This document shows positions 30,196 through 37,057 of a DNA stretch of 37,157 nucleotides, piece by piece. Each line of letters starts with the position of its first letter. The stretch's first letter is position 1. Both the position numbers and the translations under genes were made by a program. Source of the stretch: Pseudomonadota bacterium (GTDB lineage: Bacteria; Pseudomonadota; Gammaproteobacteria; Burkholderiales; Burkholderiaceae_F); the NCBI GenBank assembly GCA_021842465.1, contig JAKBZN010000023.1:1-37157 (forward strand), in the 5' to 3' direction. The notes beneath the pieces are model-generated. The model worked only from the letters and a program-made list of their open reading frames with translations. It had not been told where the DNA came from and searched no databases.

Positions 30196-32322
30196 ATGCC
30201 GGCGATGAAATGGGTTCCGGAGATGCCGGACGCGGCCGGAGCGGGCGGCGAGGGCGAAGTCGATGCGCGCCGCCGCGCGGTGGCGGGCGCGTTCGCCGCC
30301 GGTGGGCCGTTGTCGACGGCGGTAACAGGGTTTTCCCCGCGCATCGCGCAGCAGGAAATGGCGCTGGCGGTGTTCGAGGCGATCGCGACGCGATCGACCC
30401 TCGTTGCCGAGGCGGGTACCGGCACCGGCAAGACCATGGCCTACCTGGTGCCGGCGCTCCTCGCGGGCGGCAAGGTGTTGATCTGCGCCGGAACCAAGAC
30501 GCTGCAGGACCAGATCTTCGGCAAGGATTTGCCGGCGGCCTGTCGGGCCTTGGGCGTGCGCGTGGAAACCGCGAACCTGAAAGGCCGCCAGAACTACGTG
30601 TGCCGCCTGCGCCTCGAGCGCAGTCTCGAAGCGGGGACCTTTGCGTCGCGCGACGCGGTGCGGGCCTTGCACCGGATCGCCCAGTTCGTACGGTTTTCCC
30701 ATACTGGTGATCGCGCCGAACTCGGTGATGTCCCCGAAGATTCGCCGGTCTGGCCGGCGGTGACCTCGACCCGCGACAATTGCCCGAACGGCGAGTGCCC
30801 GCACTTCGACACCTGCTTCGTGATGCGTGCCCGCCGTGCGGCGCTGGCCGCGGACGTGGTGGTGGTCAACCATCATCTGCTGCTGGCCGACATGGCGCTG
30901 CGCGAATCGACCCAGGCGGAACTGCTGCCCAATGCCGATACCGTGATCGTCGACGAAGCGCATCAGTTGGCGCGTGCGGCGGGGGATTTCTTCGGCGAGC
31001 ACTGGTCCTTGCAGCAGCTCGCCGAACTCGGCGCCGACAGCTTGCGCGCCGGCCTGCAGGTTGCACGGGACGGCGCATCCTGGCCCGATCTGGTGCGGGC
31101 TCTGGACACGGCCGGCAGGACGGTGCGCCTGGCGTTGGCGCGCAGCGGCGCGGAGCGCGCGCCGCGTGTCGCCTACGACCGGGTGGCCCATGCGCCGCTG
31201 TTGGCCGATGCGCTGGGCGCGCTCGATCCGGCGCTGGCGGCATTGGAGCGAGCCTTGGAGGCCAACCGCGGGCGCGACCCGGAACTCGATGTGCTGGTTC
31301 CGCGAGTCCGTGCGCTGCGCGCGCTCGTGCGCGGCTGGATGCCGGCGCCGCCCGACCCAAAAGCCGGGGAATCGGACCACGGGGACGAGACGGATGGCAT
31401 GCCCACCCAGCCGGATGAGCCCGAAGCATTCGTTCGTTGGGTCGGGGTCAGTACGCACGGTGCGCAATTCCGCGCCACGCCGCTCCATTGCGCCGACGCG
31501 TTCATACGCGCTCGCGAGGAGCGGCCTCAGGCGTGGATTCTTACCTCGGCGACGATTACCACGGCCAACCGTTTCGAGCCGTTCCTCGACGAGTTGGGTC
31601 TGCGCGGCAGCAGGACGGCGCGCTGGGACAGCCCATACGACTATCCCAACCAGGCCTTGCTCTATCTGCCGCAGACCTTGCCCGATCCGCGCGCAACCGA
31701 TTTTCCGGAACGCGTCGCGCAGGCGTGCTGGCCGGCCTTGTGCGCGAGCCGCGGGCGCGCGTTCATCCTCTGCTCGACCTTGCGCGCGGTCGAACGGGTT
31801 GCCCGGTCCTTGCGGGCACGGATGGCTGCGGAGGCTCCCGACGCGTTCACGCTGCTCGTGCAGGGCGAGCGCAGCCGCCGGGCGATGCTGGAGACGTTCC
31901 GCGAAGCGCGGGCCGCAGTGCTGGTCGGGTCCATGAGTTTCTGGGAGGGAATCGACGTCCGGGGCGAGGCGCTGTCGCTCGTCGCGATCGACAAGCTGCC
32001 CTTCGCGCCGCCCGACGACCCGGTGGTGGAAGCGCGCAGCCGGTATCTCAAGCGTCTCGGACGCGATCCGTTCCTCGACTACCAGTTGCCGCAGGCGATC
32101 ACCCTGTTGCGCCAGGGCGCCGGGCGTCTGATCCGCGACGAGACCGATCGCGGCGTGCTCATGATCCTCGACGAGCGGGTGCTTCGCCGGTCCTACGGCA
32201 AAGCGGTGCTGGCGAGCCTGCCGCCGTTCCGGCGCACGCGCGATGAGGAGGACGTGCGGCGATTCTTCGCGGAGCCGGGATGCGCCCCCGCCTCCGCGCA
32301 GATGGACGAGGGCGGGGCTTAG
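30196..32322 (+). CDS. ATP-dependent helicase, YoaA/DinG (XPD-like) family
   Basis: A 708-residue superfamily 2 helicase. The Walker A motif is AEAGTGTGKTMAY (71-83). The four iron-sulfur ligands are Cys136, Cys196, Cys201 and Cys207 in YVCRLR and NCPNGECPHFDTC, and DEAH is at 253-256. The C-terminal half has WILTSATI, AFILCSTLRAVERVARSL, GSMSFWEGIDVRGEALSLV and QGAGRLIRDETDRG. The family unwinds 5'-3' and helps replication fork or R-loop repair. YoaA is the closer match because of the length and lack of an exonuclease domain. The ATG at 30196 follows GAGGG; another ATG lies 9 nt downstream. Confidence 0.93.
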   Translation: MPAMKWVPEMPDAAGAGGEGEVDARRRAVAGAFAAGGPLSTAVTGFSPRIAQQEMALAVFEAIATRSTLVAEAGTGTGKTMAYLVPALLAGGKVLICAGTKTLQDQIFGKDLPAACRALGVRVETANLKGRQNYVCRLRLERSLEAGTFASRDAVRALHRIAQFVRFSHTGDRAELGDVPEDSPVWPAVTSTRDNCPNGECPHFDTCFVMRARRAALAADVVVVNHHLLLADMALRESTQAELLPNADTVIVDEAHQLARAAGDFFGEHWSLQQLAELGADSLRAGLQVARDGASWPDLVRALDTAGRTVRLALARSGAERAPRVAYDRVAHAPLLADALGALDPALAALERALEANRGRDPELDVLVPRVRALRALVRGWMPAPPDPKAGESDHGDETDGMPTQPDEPEAFVRWVGVSTHGAQFRATPLHCADAFIRAREERPQAWILTSATITTANRFEPFLDELGLRGSRTARWDSPYDYPNQALLYLPQTLPDPRATDFPERVAQACWPALCASRGRAFILCSTLRAVERVARSLRARMAAEAPDAFTLLVQGERSRRAMLETFREARAAVLVGSMSFWEGIDVRGEALSLVAIDKLPFAPPDDPVVEARSRYLKRLGRDPFLDYQLPQAITLLRQGAGRLIRDETDRGVLMILDERVLRRSYGKAVLASLPPFRRTRDEEDVRRFFAEPGCAPASAQMDEGGA

Positions 32323-32345
32323 GGCGCGGAATCGCGGGAATCCGC

Positions 32346-32374
32346 AAAAAAATCGGACCGGCTATGCCGGTCCG
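32346..32374 (-). terminator. Intrinsic terminator of the YeiH-like gene
   Basis: On the minus strand a 9-bp perfect G+C-rich stem (CGGACCGGC with GCCGGTCCG, 3-nt loop) is followed by one A and seven Ts. This is a textbook rho-independent terminator about 55 nt beyond the yeiH-like stop codon. The T run lies on only one side, so it serves the minus strand and not the helicase transcript. Confidence 0.9.
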
Positions 32375-32429
32375 GAGCTGCGTCCGGAGAGACGCAAGAG
32401 GAAGTCGATGGTGCGGCAGACCGTTGTGC

Positions 32430-33461
32430 TCAGCCGAGCAGGTGCATCACCGTCCGGTTGACGACCCATCCGCCGGTAATCAGGAAGGCGAAGAGCGTGA
32501 GCGCCAGCAGCAGCGGCTTGACGCCGGCCTGCTTGATTGCGCCGGCGTGGGTGCGCAGGCCCAGCGCGGCCATCGCCATTGCCAGCATCACGGTGTCGAC
32601 CTGGATCAGCACATGGGCGATCGCTGCCGGAATGATGTGCATCGAATTGACCGCCGCCATGACGATGAAGAGCACCGCGAACCAGGGAATGACGATCTTG
32701 GGCTTGCCCGATGCGTGATGCGCATGACCGGCGGCCTCCGCCTGGGGCGTGGCCGAGAGGATCAGCAGGAAGGGTGCGAGCAGCATTACGCGGATCATCT
32801 TCTCGATGACGCCGGTCGCCGCGGCTTCGTCGCCGACGCTCTTGGCGGCCGCGACGACCTGGGCCACTTCGTGGATGGTAGAACCGGCGTAGATGCCGAA
32901 GACGTGCTGCGACACGTGGAGATACGGGAACAAGAGCGGGTAGAGGAACATCCCGAGCGTGCCGAATACGACCACGGTCGCGACCGCGACCGAAACCTTG
33001 TGCGCCTGGCCGCGGACCACCGGTTCCGTGGCCATCACCGCGGCCGCGCCGCAGATCGCGCTGCCGGCGCCGATCAGGGCGGCGGTTTGGCGATCGAGGC
33101 CGAACACCCGCGTGCCCAGCTGCACCGACAAGGTAAATACCAGGGTCACCATGATGACGTCGATGAGGATGCCCGCCCATCCCACTGCCATGATTTGCGC
33201 GAAGGTGATCTTCAGGCCGAAAAGGATGATGCCCAGGCGCAGCAAGGTGCTCTTGCTCCAATCCACGCCGATCGCGGTATGACCTGCGATCCGGGGGAAG
33301 ATGGTGTTGCCGGCCACGATGCCGAACACGATTGCGAGGGTGAGGGCGCTCAGGCCCAGATGCAGGGCCCACGGCATGTTCGACGCGGCGACGCCGGCGG
33401 CGGCGACCACGGCGGCGAGGAGGATTCCGGGGAGCAACCCCGCGGCGTTGGTTTTGGTCAT
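32430..33461 (-). CDS. yeiH: YeiH/UPF0324 family membrane protein (putative sulfate exporter)
   Basis: A 343-residue inner-membrane protein with about ten hydrophobic helices. Family blocks are GVDWSKSTLLRLGIILFGLK, ALIGAGSAICGAAAVMAT, GIYAGSTIHEVAQVVAAA and LGLRTHAGAIKQAG. The family is often labelled putative sulfate exporter; transport has been little tested and the substrate should be taken as unknown. A His-rich loop (AAGHAHHASGKPK) between helices is notable and could touch metal. GGAGG precedes the ATG at 33461. It is divergent from a LysR-type gene, the same arrangement as yeiH and yeiE in enterobacteria. Confidence 0.92.
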   Translation of the reverse strand: MTKTNAAGLLPGILLAAVVAAAGVAASNMPWALHLGLSALTLAIVFGIVAGNTIFPRIAGHTAIGVDWSKSTLLRLGIILFGLKITFAQIMAVGWAGILIDVIMVTLVFTLSVQLGTRVFGLDRQTAALIGAGSAICGAAAVMATEPVVRGQAHKVSVAVATVVVFGTLGMFLYPLLFPYLHVSQHVFGIYAGSTIHEVAQVVAAAKSVGDEAAATGVIEKMIRVMLLAPFLLILSATPQAEAAGHAHHASGKPKIVIPWFAVLFIVMAAVNSMHIIPAAIAHVLIQVDTVMLAMAMAALGLRTHAGAIKQAGVKPLLLALTLFAFLITGGWVVNRTVMHLLG

Positions 33462-33541
33462 GCGGCCTCCGGCATCGGAACTCCGGGAATCGTTCGTTCC
33501 CGGATGGATTTCTTCTCGATCGACAGACTAGGAGGATGCGA

Positions 33542-33592
33542 CGCATAATTCAAAAACATTATTTTCACGAATGCATGAAAATAAGTTATGCG
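33542..33592. promoter_or_regulatory. Nested palindromes in the yeiH-lysR intergenic region (candidate LysR operator)
   Basis: The inner element is a perfect 9-bp inverted repeat, TTATTTTCA at 33559-33567 and TGAAAATAA at 33576-33584, with an 8-nt spacer; it contains TTCA-N8-TGAA, fitting the T-N11-A shape of LysR sites. A second inverted repeat, CGCATAA at 33542-33548 and TTATGCG at 33586-33592, encloses it asymmetrically. The right outer arm includes the regulator's start codon. Binding here would cover the regulator's own start region and influence the divergent yeiH promoter. Confidence 0.7.
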
Positions 33593-34505
33593 AATGAATT
33601 TGCACCACCTGCGGGTCTTTTTCACCGTTGCCGAGCGGGGCAGCTTCACTCGTGCCGCGCTGTCGCTCCACATCAGCCAGCCGGCGGTGTCCAAGGCGGT
33701 GCGCGAGTTGGAGCAGCAGCTCGACCTTCCCTTGATCGAGCGCGGTACGGCGGCGAAGGGCGGTGCCGGGCCGGGTGCCGGCGTGCACCTCACCGAGTCA
33801 GGTCAGGCGCTGTTCGAGCACGCGCGCGGGATCTTCGCGCTCGAAGGCGCCGCCATCGAGGAGATCCGGGCGCGGGTCGGGCGGAAGCGGGGCCTGCTGA
33901 CGGTCGGTGCGAGTACCACCGTCGCGGGCTATTGGCTGCCGCCCTACATTGCGCGGTTTCTTGAACGCCACGATCCCGCCCAGCTGCGCCTGCAGGTCGG
34001 CAACACCCAGACGATCAGTCGCGCCCTGGTCAATTGCGAGATCGACGTCGCGCTCGTGGAGGGCCCAGTGCAGGATCCGCGCATCGAGGCGGTGCGCTGG
34101 CGCGACGACGAGTTGAGCCTCGTCGCGTGTGGCACGGCGGCCCTGGCGCGGCGTCGCGTGGCGAGCGTGGCGGAACTGGCGGCGCAGACCTGGCTCTTGC
34201 GCGAAGCCGGTTCCGGCACCCGCGAGGTCGCCGACCGGGTCCTGGCGGCGCTGGGCGTCGTGCCGCGGCGAGCCGTGGAATTGGGAAGCAACGAAAGCAT
34301 CGCCCAGGCGGTGGCGGCGGGGGCCGGGGTCGCCCTGGTGCCGCTGCGCGTGGTCCGGGAATTGCGCATGCTGGGCACCGTCAAGGCGCTCCGCAGTCCC
34401 AAGCCGGTTCCGTTGGTGCGGCCGCTGTTCCTGCTGCACCTGCGGGAACGGCCGCAATCGCCGCTCACCCGCGCATTCTGCGAGGCGATCGAGATGGCGG
34501 GCTAG
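33588..34505 (+). CDS. LysR-type transcriptional regulator (YeiE-like)
   Basis: A 305-residue LysR regulator. The winged helix-turn-helix is at residues 4-62 (LHHLRVFFTVAERGSFTRAA, then SLHISQPAVSKAVRELEQQL). A co-inducer-binding domain follows, with TVGASTTVAGYWLPPYIARF and EIDVALVEGPV. These fit the CysB/CbbR/YeiE branch. A Gly/Ala-rich insert (TAAKGGAGPGAGV) in the wing region is unusual. It probably controls the divergent yeiH-like gene and itself through the palindromes at 33542-33592. Start: ATG at 33588, or the ATG two codons later; neither has a strong Shine-Dalgarno. The TAG stop coincides with the CTAG beside an insertion sequence; the length is normal, so the gene appears intact. 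Confidence 0.92.
   Translation: MRMNLHHLRVFFTVAERGSFTRAALSLHISQPAVSKAVRELEQQLDLPLIERGTAAKGGAGPGAGVHLTESGQALFEHARGIFALEGAAIEEIRARVGRKRGLLTVGASTTVAGYWLPPYIARFLERHDPAQLRLQVGNTQTISRALVNCEIDVALVEGPVQDPRIEAVRWRDDELSLVACGTAALARRRVASVAELAAQTWLLREAGSGTREVADRVLAALGVVPRRAVELGSNESIAQAVAAGAGVALVPLRVVRELRMLGTVKALRSPKPVPLVRPLFLLHLRERPQSPLTRAFCEAIEMAG
34502..34505. repeat. Left CTAG target duplication of the insertion sequence
   Basis: CTAG directly precedes the left inverted repeat and recurs directly after the right one (36132-36135). The last three bases are the stop codon of the LysR gene. CTAG is its own complement, so it could also be counted as part of 20-bp inverted repeats. Confidence 0.6.
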
Positions 34506-34521
34506 GAGTCTGCGCGGTAGA
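34506..34521 (+). repeat. Left terminal inverted repeat of the IS
   Basis: GAGTCTGCGCGGTAGA; pairs with the right end at 36116-36131 with one mismatch (T at 34518 against C). Confidence 0.85.
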
Positions 34522-34552
34522 CCGCTTTTGGAGTAGCGGGTAGCGCTGTTCC

Positions 34553-34590
34553 CCCTCTCCCGCTACGCGGGAGAGGGCCGGGGTGAGGGT
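34553..34590 (+). repeat. REP-like palindrome, left subterminal region of the IS
   Basis: A perfect 10-bp stem, CCCTCTCCCG with CGGGAGAGGG, around CTACG, is followed by the tail CCGGGGTGAGGGT. It starts 47 nt inside the left end of the insertion sequence and lies between the left inverted repeat and the transposase stop. The stem-plus-GGGTGAGGG layout is that of REP elements common in beta- and gammaproteobacteria. Confidence 0.75.
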
Positions 34591-34653
34591 GGGCGCTTTG
34601 GAGAGGCTGTGTGCGAGGGTTTGGCGCGGCGGCCCTCTGACTCTTGGCGGATC

Positions 34654-35985
34654 CTACGAAACCGGCATTTTTGCCATTCTTCGCAAATTCAGTGCCGCGC
34701 ATACGAGCTTCCATTCGGCCTGGGCTTTGGCGAGGCCGCGCATGCTGAACTGCCGGAATCCCAGCACGTTCTTGATCCAGCCATTGGGAGGCTCGGAGAG
34801 CCATTTCCTGCGCCGGTAGGCCTGCTGCGTCTGGGGCAACTGGAACTTGGCGGCCATTTGCGCCGTGAGCGGCCGGCGCTGCGGATCGATCCGCACCTGG
34901 GCCTTGCCCTCGCGCCCAAGGGCGACGATCAGCTCGCTCGGGTGGTCCTGCAGCTGTTGAAATGTGGCCTCCGAACGGTACCCGGCGTCTGCCAGTACCT
35001 GCCCGGGATGTTCTCCCGTGTTGGCGTGTACCGCATCGAGCATCGGGGCCAGGCGCCCGGCATCGGAGCCGTTGTTCGTGAGTTCTGCGGCCACGATGAT
35101 GTGCGCCGCATCGTCGACAGCCGCCTGCGCGTTGAAGCAATAGTCAAATCCGCCCCCGGCACGTTTCATGATCCGACTCTCGGGATCGGTGAAGTTCTCC
35201 TGCGCCTTGGGCGCCGGCACCCCGAAGTCCCGCGAGTACGACCCGCCCTTGGGGTTGCCGTCCCCGTCCCGGGGCTTGCGCTCATCGCCCTCGAAGCGGC
35301 CCCGCGCCGCGTCGGCCTCGCGCTGGCGCGCCTCGAGCCGCTCGCGCGCCGCCCGGATCACCTCCAGCCGGTCCTGGCGCCTCGCAATCTCCGCCGGAAC
35401 ATCGAGCTCGGGCTCGTTGCGCTCGGCTTCGTCCGCCGCCTTGGCACGCGCCAGCAACCCGTCGATCTGGCTCTTCAACTCGGCCTCGGCCCGCTGCATG
35501 CGCTCGAAGCTCATCGCCTTGTGCCGCGAGGCGTTGGCCTTCACCTTCGTGCCGTCCACCGAAATCGTCCCGAGCTTCACCAGCCCGCACTCGCGCGCCA
35601 GCTTCACCACCTGCACAAAAAGCGCCGCAAGCTCCTTGAGATGCAGCGCCCGAAAATCGCTGATCGTCCGATGCGCAGGGAAATTCCCCGCTCCCAGCAC
35701 CCGAAACGCCACGTCCTCGTGCAGCTTGCGAGCGAGCTTCCGCGACGAGAACACCCCCGTCGCGTACCCGTACACCAGCACCTTGACCATCATCGCTGGG
35801 TGAAAAGGCTGGTTGCGCGGGCCTCTACCCGCGTACCGGGCATGAAACGCGCTCAGATCGAGACCGTCCACCACATCGCCGATGTAGTAGGCCAGGTGCC
35901 CTTCGGGAAGCCATTCCTGCAGCGCCGAGGGCAGCAACTGCTGCTGGCGCGGCTCGTACGGCTGGTAGCTCGGTAGCGTCGTCAT
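34654..35985 (-). CDS. IS1182 family transposase
   Basis: A 443-residue DDE transposase in one frame. The N-terminal domain (YQPYEPRQQQLLPSALQEWL, then FHPAMMVKVLVYGYATGVFS) is the IS1182 hallmark. The catalytic residues are probably Asp144 in ISVDGTKVKANAS, the Asp in VLADAGYRSEA and the Glu in WLSEPPNGWIKN. An Arg/Glu-rich helical insert sits between the first and second Asp. The ATG at 35985 starts the family-like sequence; an upstream in-frame ATG at 36006 would add seven residues. No frameshift or stop interrupts it. Confidence 0.95.
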   Translation of the reverse strand: MTTLPSYQPYEPRQQQLLPSALQEWLPEGHLAYYIGDVVDGLDLSAFHARYAGRGPRNQPFHPAMMVKVLVYGYATGVFSSRKLARKLHEDVAFRVLGAGNFPAHRTISDFRALHLKELAALFVQVVKLARECGLVKLGTISVDGTKVKANASRHKAMSFERMQRAEAELKSQIDGLLARAKAADEAERNEPELDVPAEIARRQDRLEVIRAARERLEARQREADAARGRFEGDERKPRDGDGNPKGGSYSRDFGVPAPKAQENFTDPESRIMKRAGGGFDYCFNAQAAVDDAAHIIVAAELTNNGSDAGRLAPMLDAVHANTGEHPGQVLADAGYRSEATFQQLQDHPSELIVALGREGKAQVRIDPQRRPLTAQMAAKFQLPQTQQAYRRRKWLSEPPNGWIKNVLGFRQFSMRGLAKAQAEWKLVCAALNLRRMAKMPVS

Positions 35986-36030
35986 GGGCCGATTAACGCC
36001 CATCACGAATCGCTTGTCTACCCCCGATCT

Positions 36031-36076
36031 CGCCGGCCCTCACCCCCTCCCCTCTCCCGCTACGCGGGCGAGGGGC
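36031..36076 (-). repeat. REP-like palindrome, right subterminal region of the IS
   Basis: CCCCTCTCCCG and CGGGCGAGGGG form an 11-bp stem with one G-T type mismatch around CTACG, with CCCTCACCCC on the left. It is the mirror image of the copy at 34553-34590, so stem and GGGTGAGGG tail point inward from both IS ends. It starts about 55 nt inside the right end. Confidence 0.75.
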
Positions 36077-36115
36077 GATCAAGCATCCCACCGCCACCAA
36101 TCCCCGCCCAATCCT

Positions 36116-36131
36116 TCTGCCGCGCAGACTC
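36116..36131 (-). repeat. Right terminal inverted repeat of the IS
   Basis: Complement reads GAGTCTGCGCGGCAGA; it pairs with the left end at 34506-34521 with one mismatch. Confidence 0.85.
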
Positions 36132-36135
36132 CTAG
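36132..36135. repeat. Right CTAG target duplication of the insertion sequence
   Basis: CTAG directly after the right inverted repeat, matching the copy at 34502-34505. Removing the IS and one copy rejoins the LysR stop codon to GTGACCCGACGG. Confidence 0.6.
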
Positions 36136-36256
36136 GTGACCCGACGGCAAATTGCAGTCCCATCGGGAGGCGGGCCCTGGCCACTTGCGGTAGTTGTCGA
36201 CGCGAAATTGACCTGCGCGAAGCGGACATCGCACGGCACTTCATGAATAATCACGC

Positions 36257-36285
36257 TTGACGCTAATAACGCAACGCGTTATTAT
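36257..36285 (+). promoter_or_regulatory. higBA promoter and overlapping palindromic operator
   Basis: A -35 box TTGACG (36257-36262), a 17-nt spacer and a -10 box TATTAT (36280-36285) make a near-consensus sigma-70 promoter. A perfect 9-bp inverted repeat, TAATAACGC at 36264-36272 and GCGTTATTA at 36276-36284 with a 3-nt spacer, fills the space between the boxes and covers most of the -10. This is the expected place for autorepression by the HigA antitoxin. The predicted transcription start falls at or next to the higB ATG (36291). Confidence 0.8.
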
Positions 36286-36290
36286 TTCGC

Positions 36291-36572
36291 ATGGCTATCC
36301 AGTCGTTCCGCTGCGTGGACACGCAGAAGCTCTTTCATCGCGAGCGGGTCAAGCGGTTCCGGAATATCGAAGCGGTTGCCCGCCGCAAGCTCGAGCAGCT
36401 GGCGTGGTCGGATTCACTGGATGATCTGCGAGTTCCACCCGGAAACCGTCTGGAAGCGCTGGCCGGGGATCGCAAGGGACAGCACAGTATTCGCATCAAT
36501 GACCAGTTTCGTATCTGCTTTGTGTGGACCGCGCAAGGAGCTACGAATGTTGAGATCGTCGATTACCACTGA
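36291..36572 (+). CDS. higB: HigB toxin (RelE/ParE superfamily mRNA interferase)
   Basis: A 93-residue toxin of the plasmid-maintenance killer family. The start MAIQSFRCVDTQKLF, the central VARRKLEQLAWSDSLDDLR, and the closing GQHSIRINDQFRICFVWT with VEIVDYH fit HigB. The family cleaves mRNA on the ribosome. The ATG at 36291 matches the usual N-terminus but has no Shine-Dalgarno, and the -10 box ends only 5 nt upstream. It is followed after 12 nt by the antitoxin, in the toxin-first order typical of higBA. Confidence 0.93.
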   Translation: MAIQSFRCVDTQKLFHRERVKRFRNIEAVARRKLEQLAWSDSLDDLRVPPGNRLEALAGDRKGQHSIRINDQFRICFVWTAQGATNVEIVDYH

Positions 36573-36584
36573 ACGAGATTCGTC

Positions 36585-36908
36585 ATGAGCAAGAGCAAGA
36601 GATTGCCGCCGGTTAGTCCAGGGGAAATGTTGCTGGAGGAGTTCCTCAAGCCGATGGGGATCTCCCAATACCGGTTGGCGAAGGATATCGGCGTACCGGC
36701 ACAGCGAATCGGTGAAATCGTCGCTGGCCGTCGCGCCATTACGGCCGACACGGACCTGCGGCTGTGCCGCTACTTCGGTCTTTCCGATGGCTGGTGGCTC
36801 AGGGGGCAGGTTCGTTTCGATATGGAACGAGCGCGTGACGAGATTGCCGCCGAGTTGCGAAAGATCCGGCCATATGCGGAGCGGGAGAAAGCGCTCGAAG
36901 CAGCGTAG
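36585..36908 (+). CDS. higA: HigA antitoxin (XRE-type helix-turn-helix)
   Basis: A 107-residue antitoxin. The helix-turn-helix is visible in GISQYRLAKDIGVPAQRIGE and the following IVAGRRAITADTDLRLCRYF, as in HigA/VapI proteins. The family neutralises HigB and represses the operon, here most likely through the palindrome at 36264-36284. The start at 36585 has only a weak purine stretch ahead, so it may depend on coupling with higB. Confidence 0.94.
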   Translation: MSKSKRLPPVSPGEMLLEEFLKPMGISQYRLAKDIGVPAQRIGEIVAGRRAITADTDLRLCRYFGLSDGWWLRGQVRFDMERARDEIAAELRKIRPYAEREKALEAA

Positions 36909-36928
36909 TCAGCCAGCCCGAAGCGGAC

Positions 36929-36946
36929 CTGCGGAATGGGCCGCAG
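36929..36946. repeat. Small hairpin after higBA
   Basis: CTGCGG and CCGCAG around AATGGG, 20 nt after the higA stop. No T tract follows, so it is at most a weak terminator. The rest of 36909-37057 holds no reading frame I can support. Confidence 0.35.
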
Positions 36947-37057
36947 AGGGTCGAGTCCGGGCTTCGGCGTGATGCCGCGAACCGGACATGCCCCAAGCGC
37001 CCCCATAGTCGTAAATCATGCGCGAAAGATCACCGCTGTCCGGTTAAAGTGACCTAG

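Larger units (their letters stand above)
34506..36131 (-). mobile_element. Complete IS1182-family insertion sequence
   Basis: A 1,626-bp element bounded by 16-bp inverted repeats that differ at one base: GAGTCTGCGCGGTAGA at 34506-34521, and the complement of GAGTCTGCGCGGCAGA at 36116-36131. CTAG is found on both sides and reads as a 4-bp target duplication. One uninterrupted transposase gene on the minus strand fills the middle. REP-like palindromes lie inside both ends, in mirror orientation. All parts look intact, so recent insertion and possible activity are inferred. Confidence 0.88.

Noticed and set aside
32346..32374. Bidirectional terminator also serving the helicase gene
   Set aside because: The stem is followed by GAGCTGCG on the plus strand, with no T run.
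34609..35976. Long plus-strand open frame (455 codons) across the insertion sequence
   Set aside because: It is the antisense shadow of the IS1182 transposase; composition is arginine/leucine-rich with no recognisable motif, while the minus strand has a full family match.
34506..36131. IS truncating the LysR regulator
   Set aside because: The protein has normal length and ends at a TAG contained in the CTAG target, which would also have been the stop before insertion.
36909..37057. Integron attC-like site after higBA
   Set aside because: GTTAAAG near 37044 does not fit the GTTRRRY core and no matching inverse core or integrase is visible.
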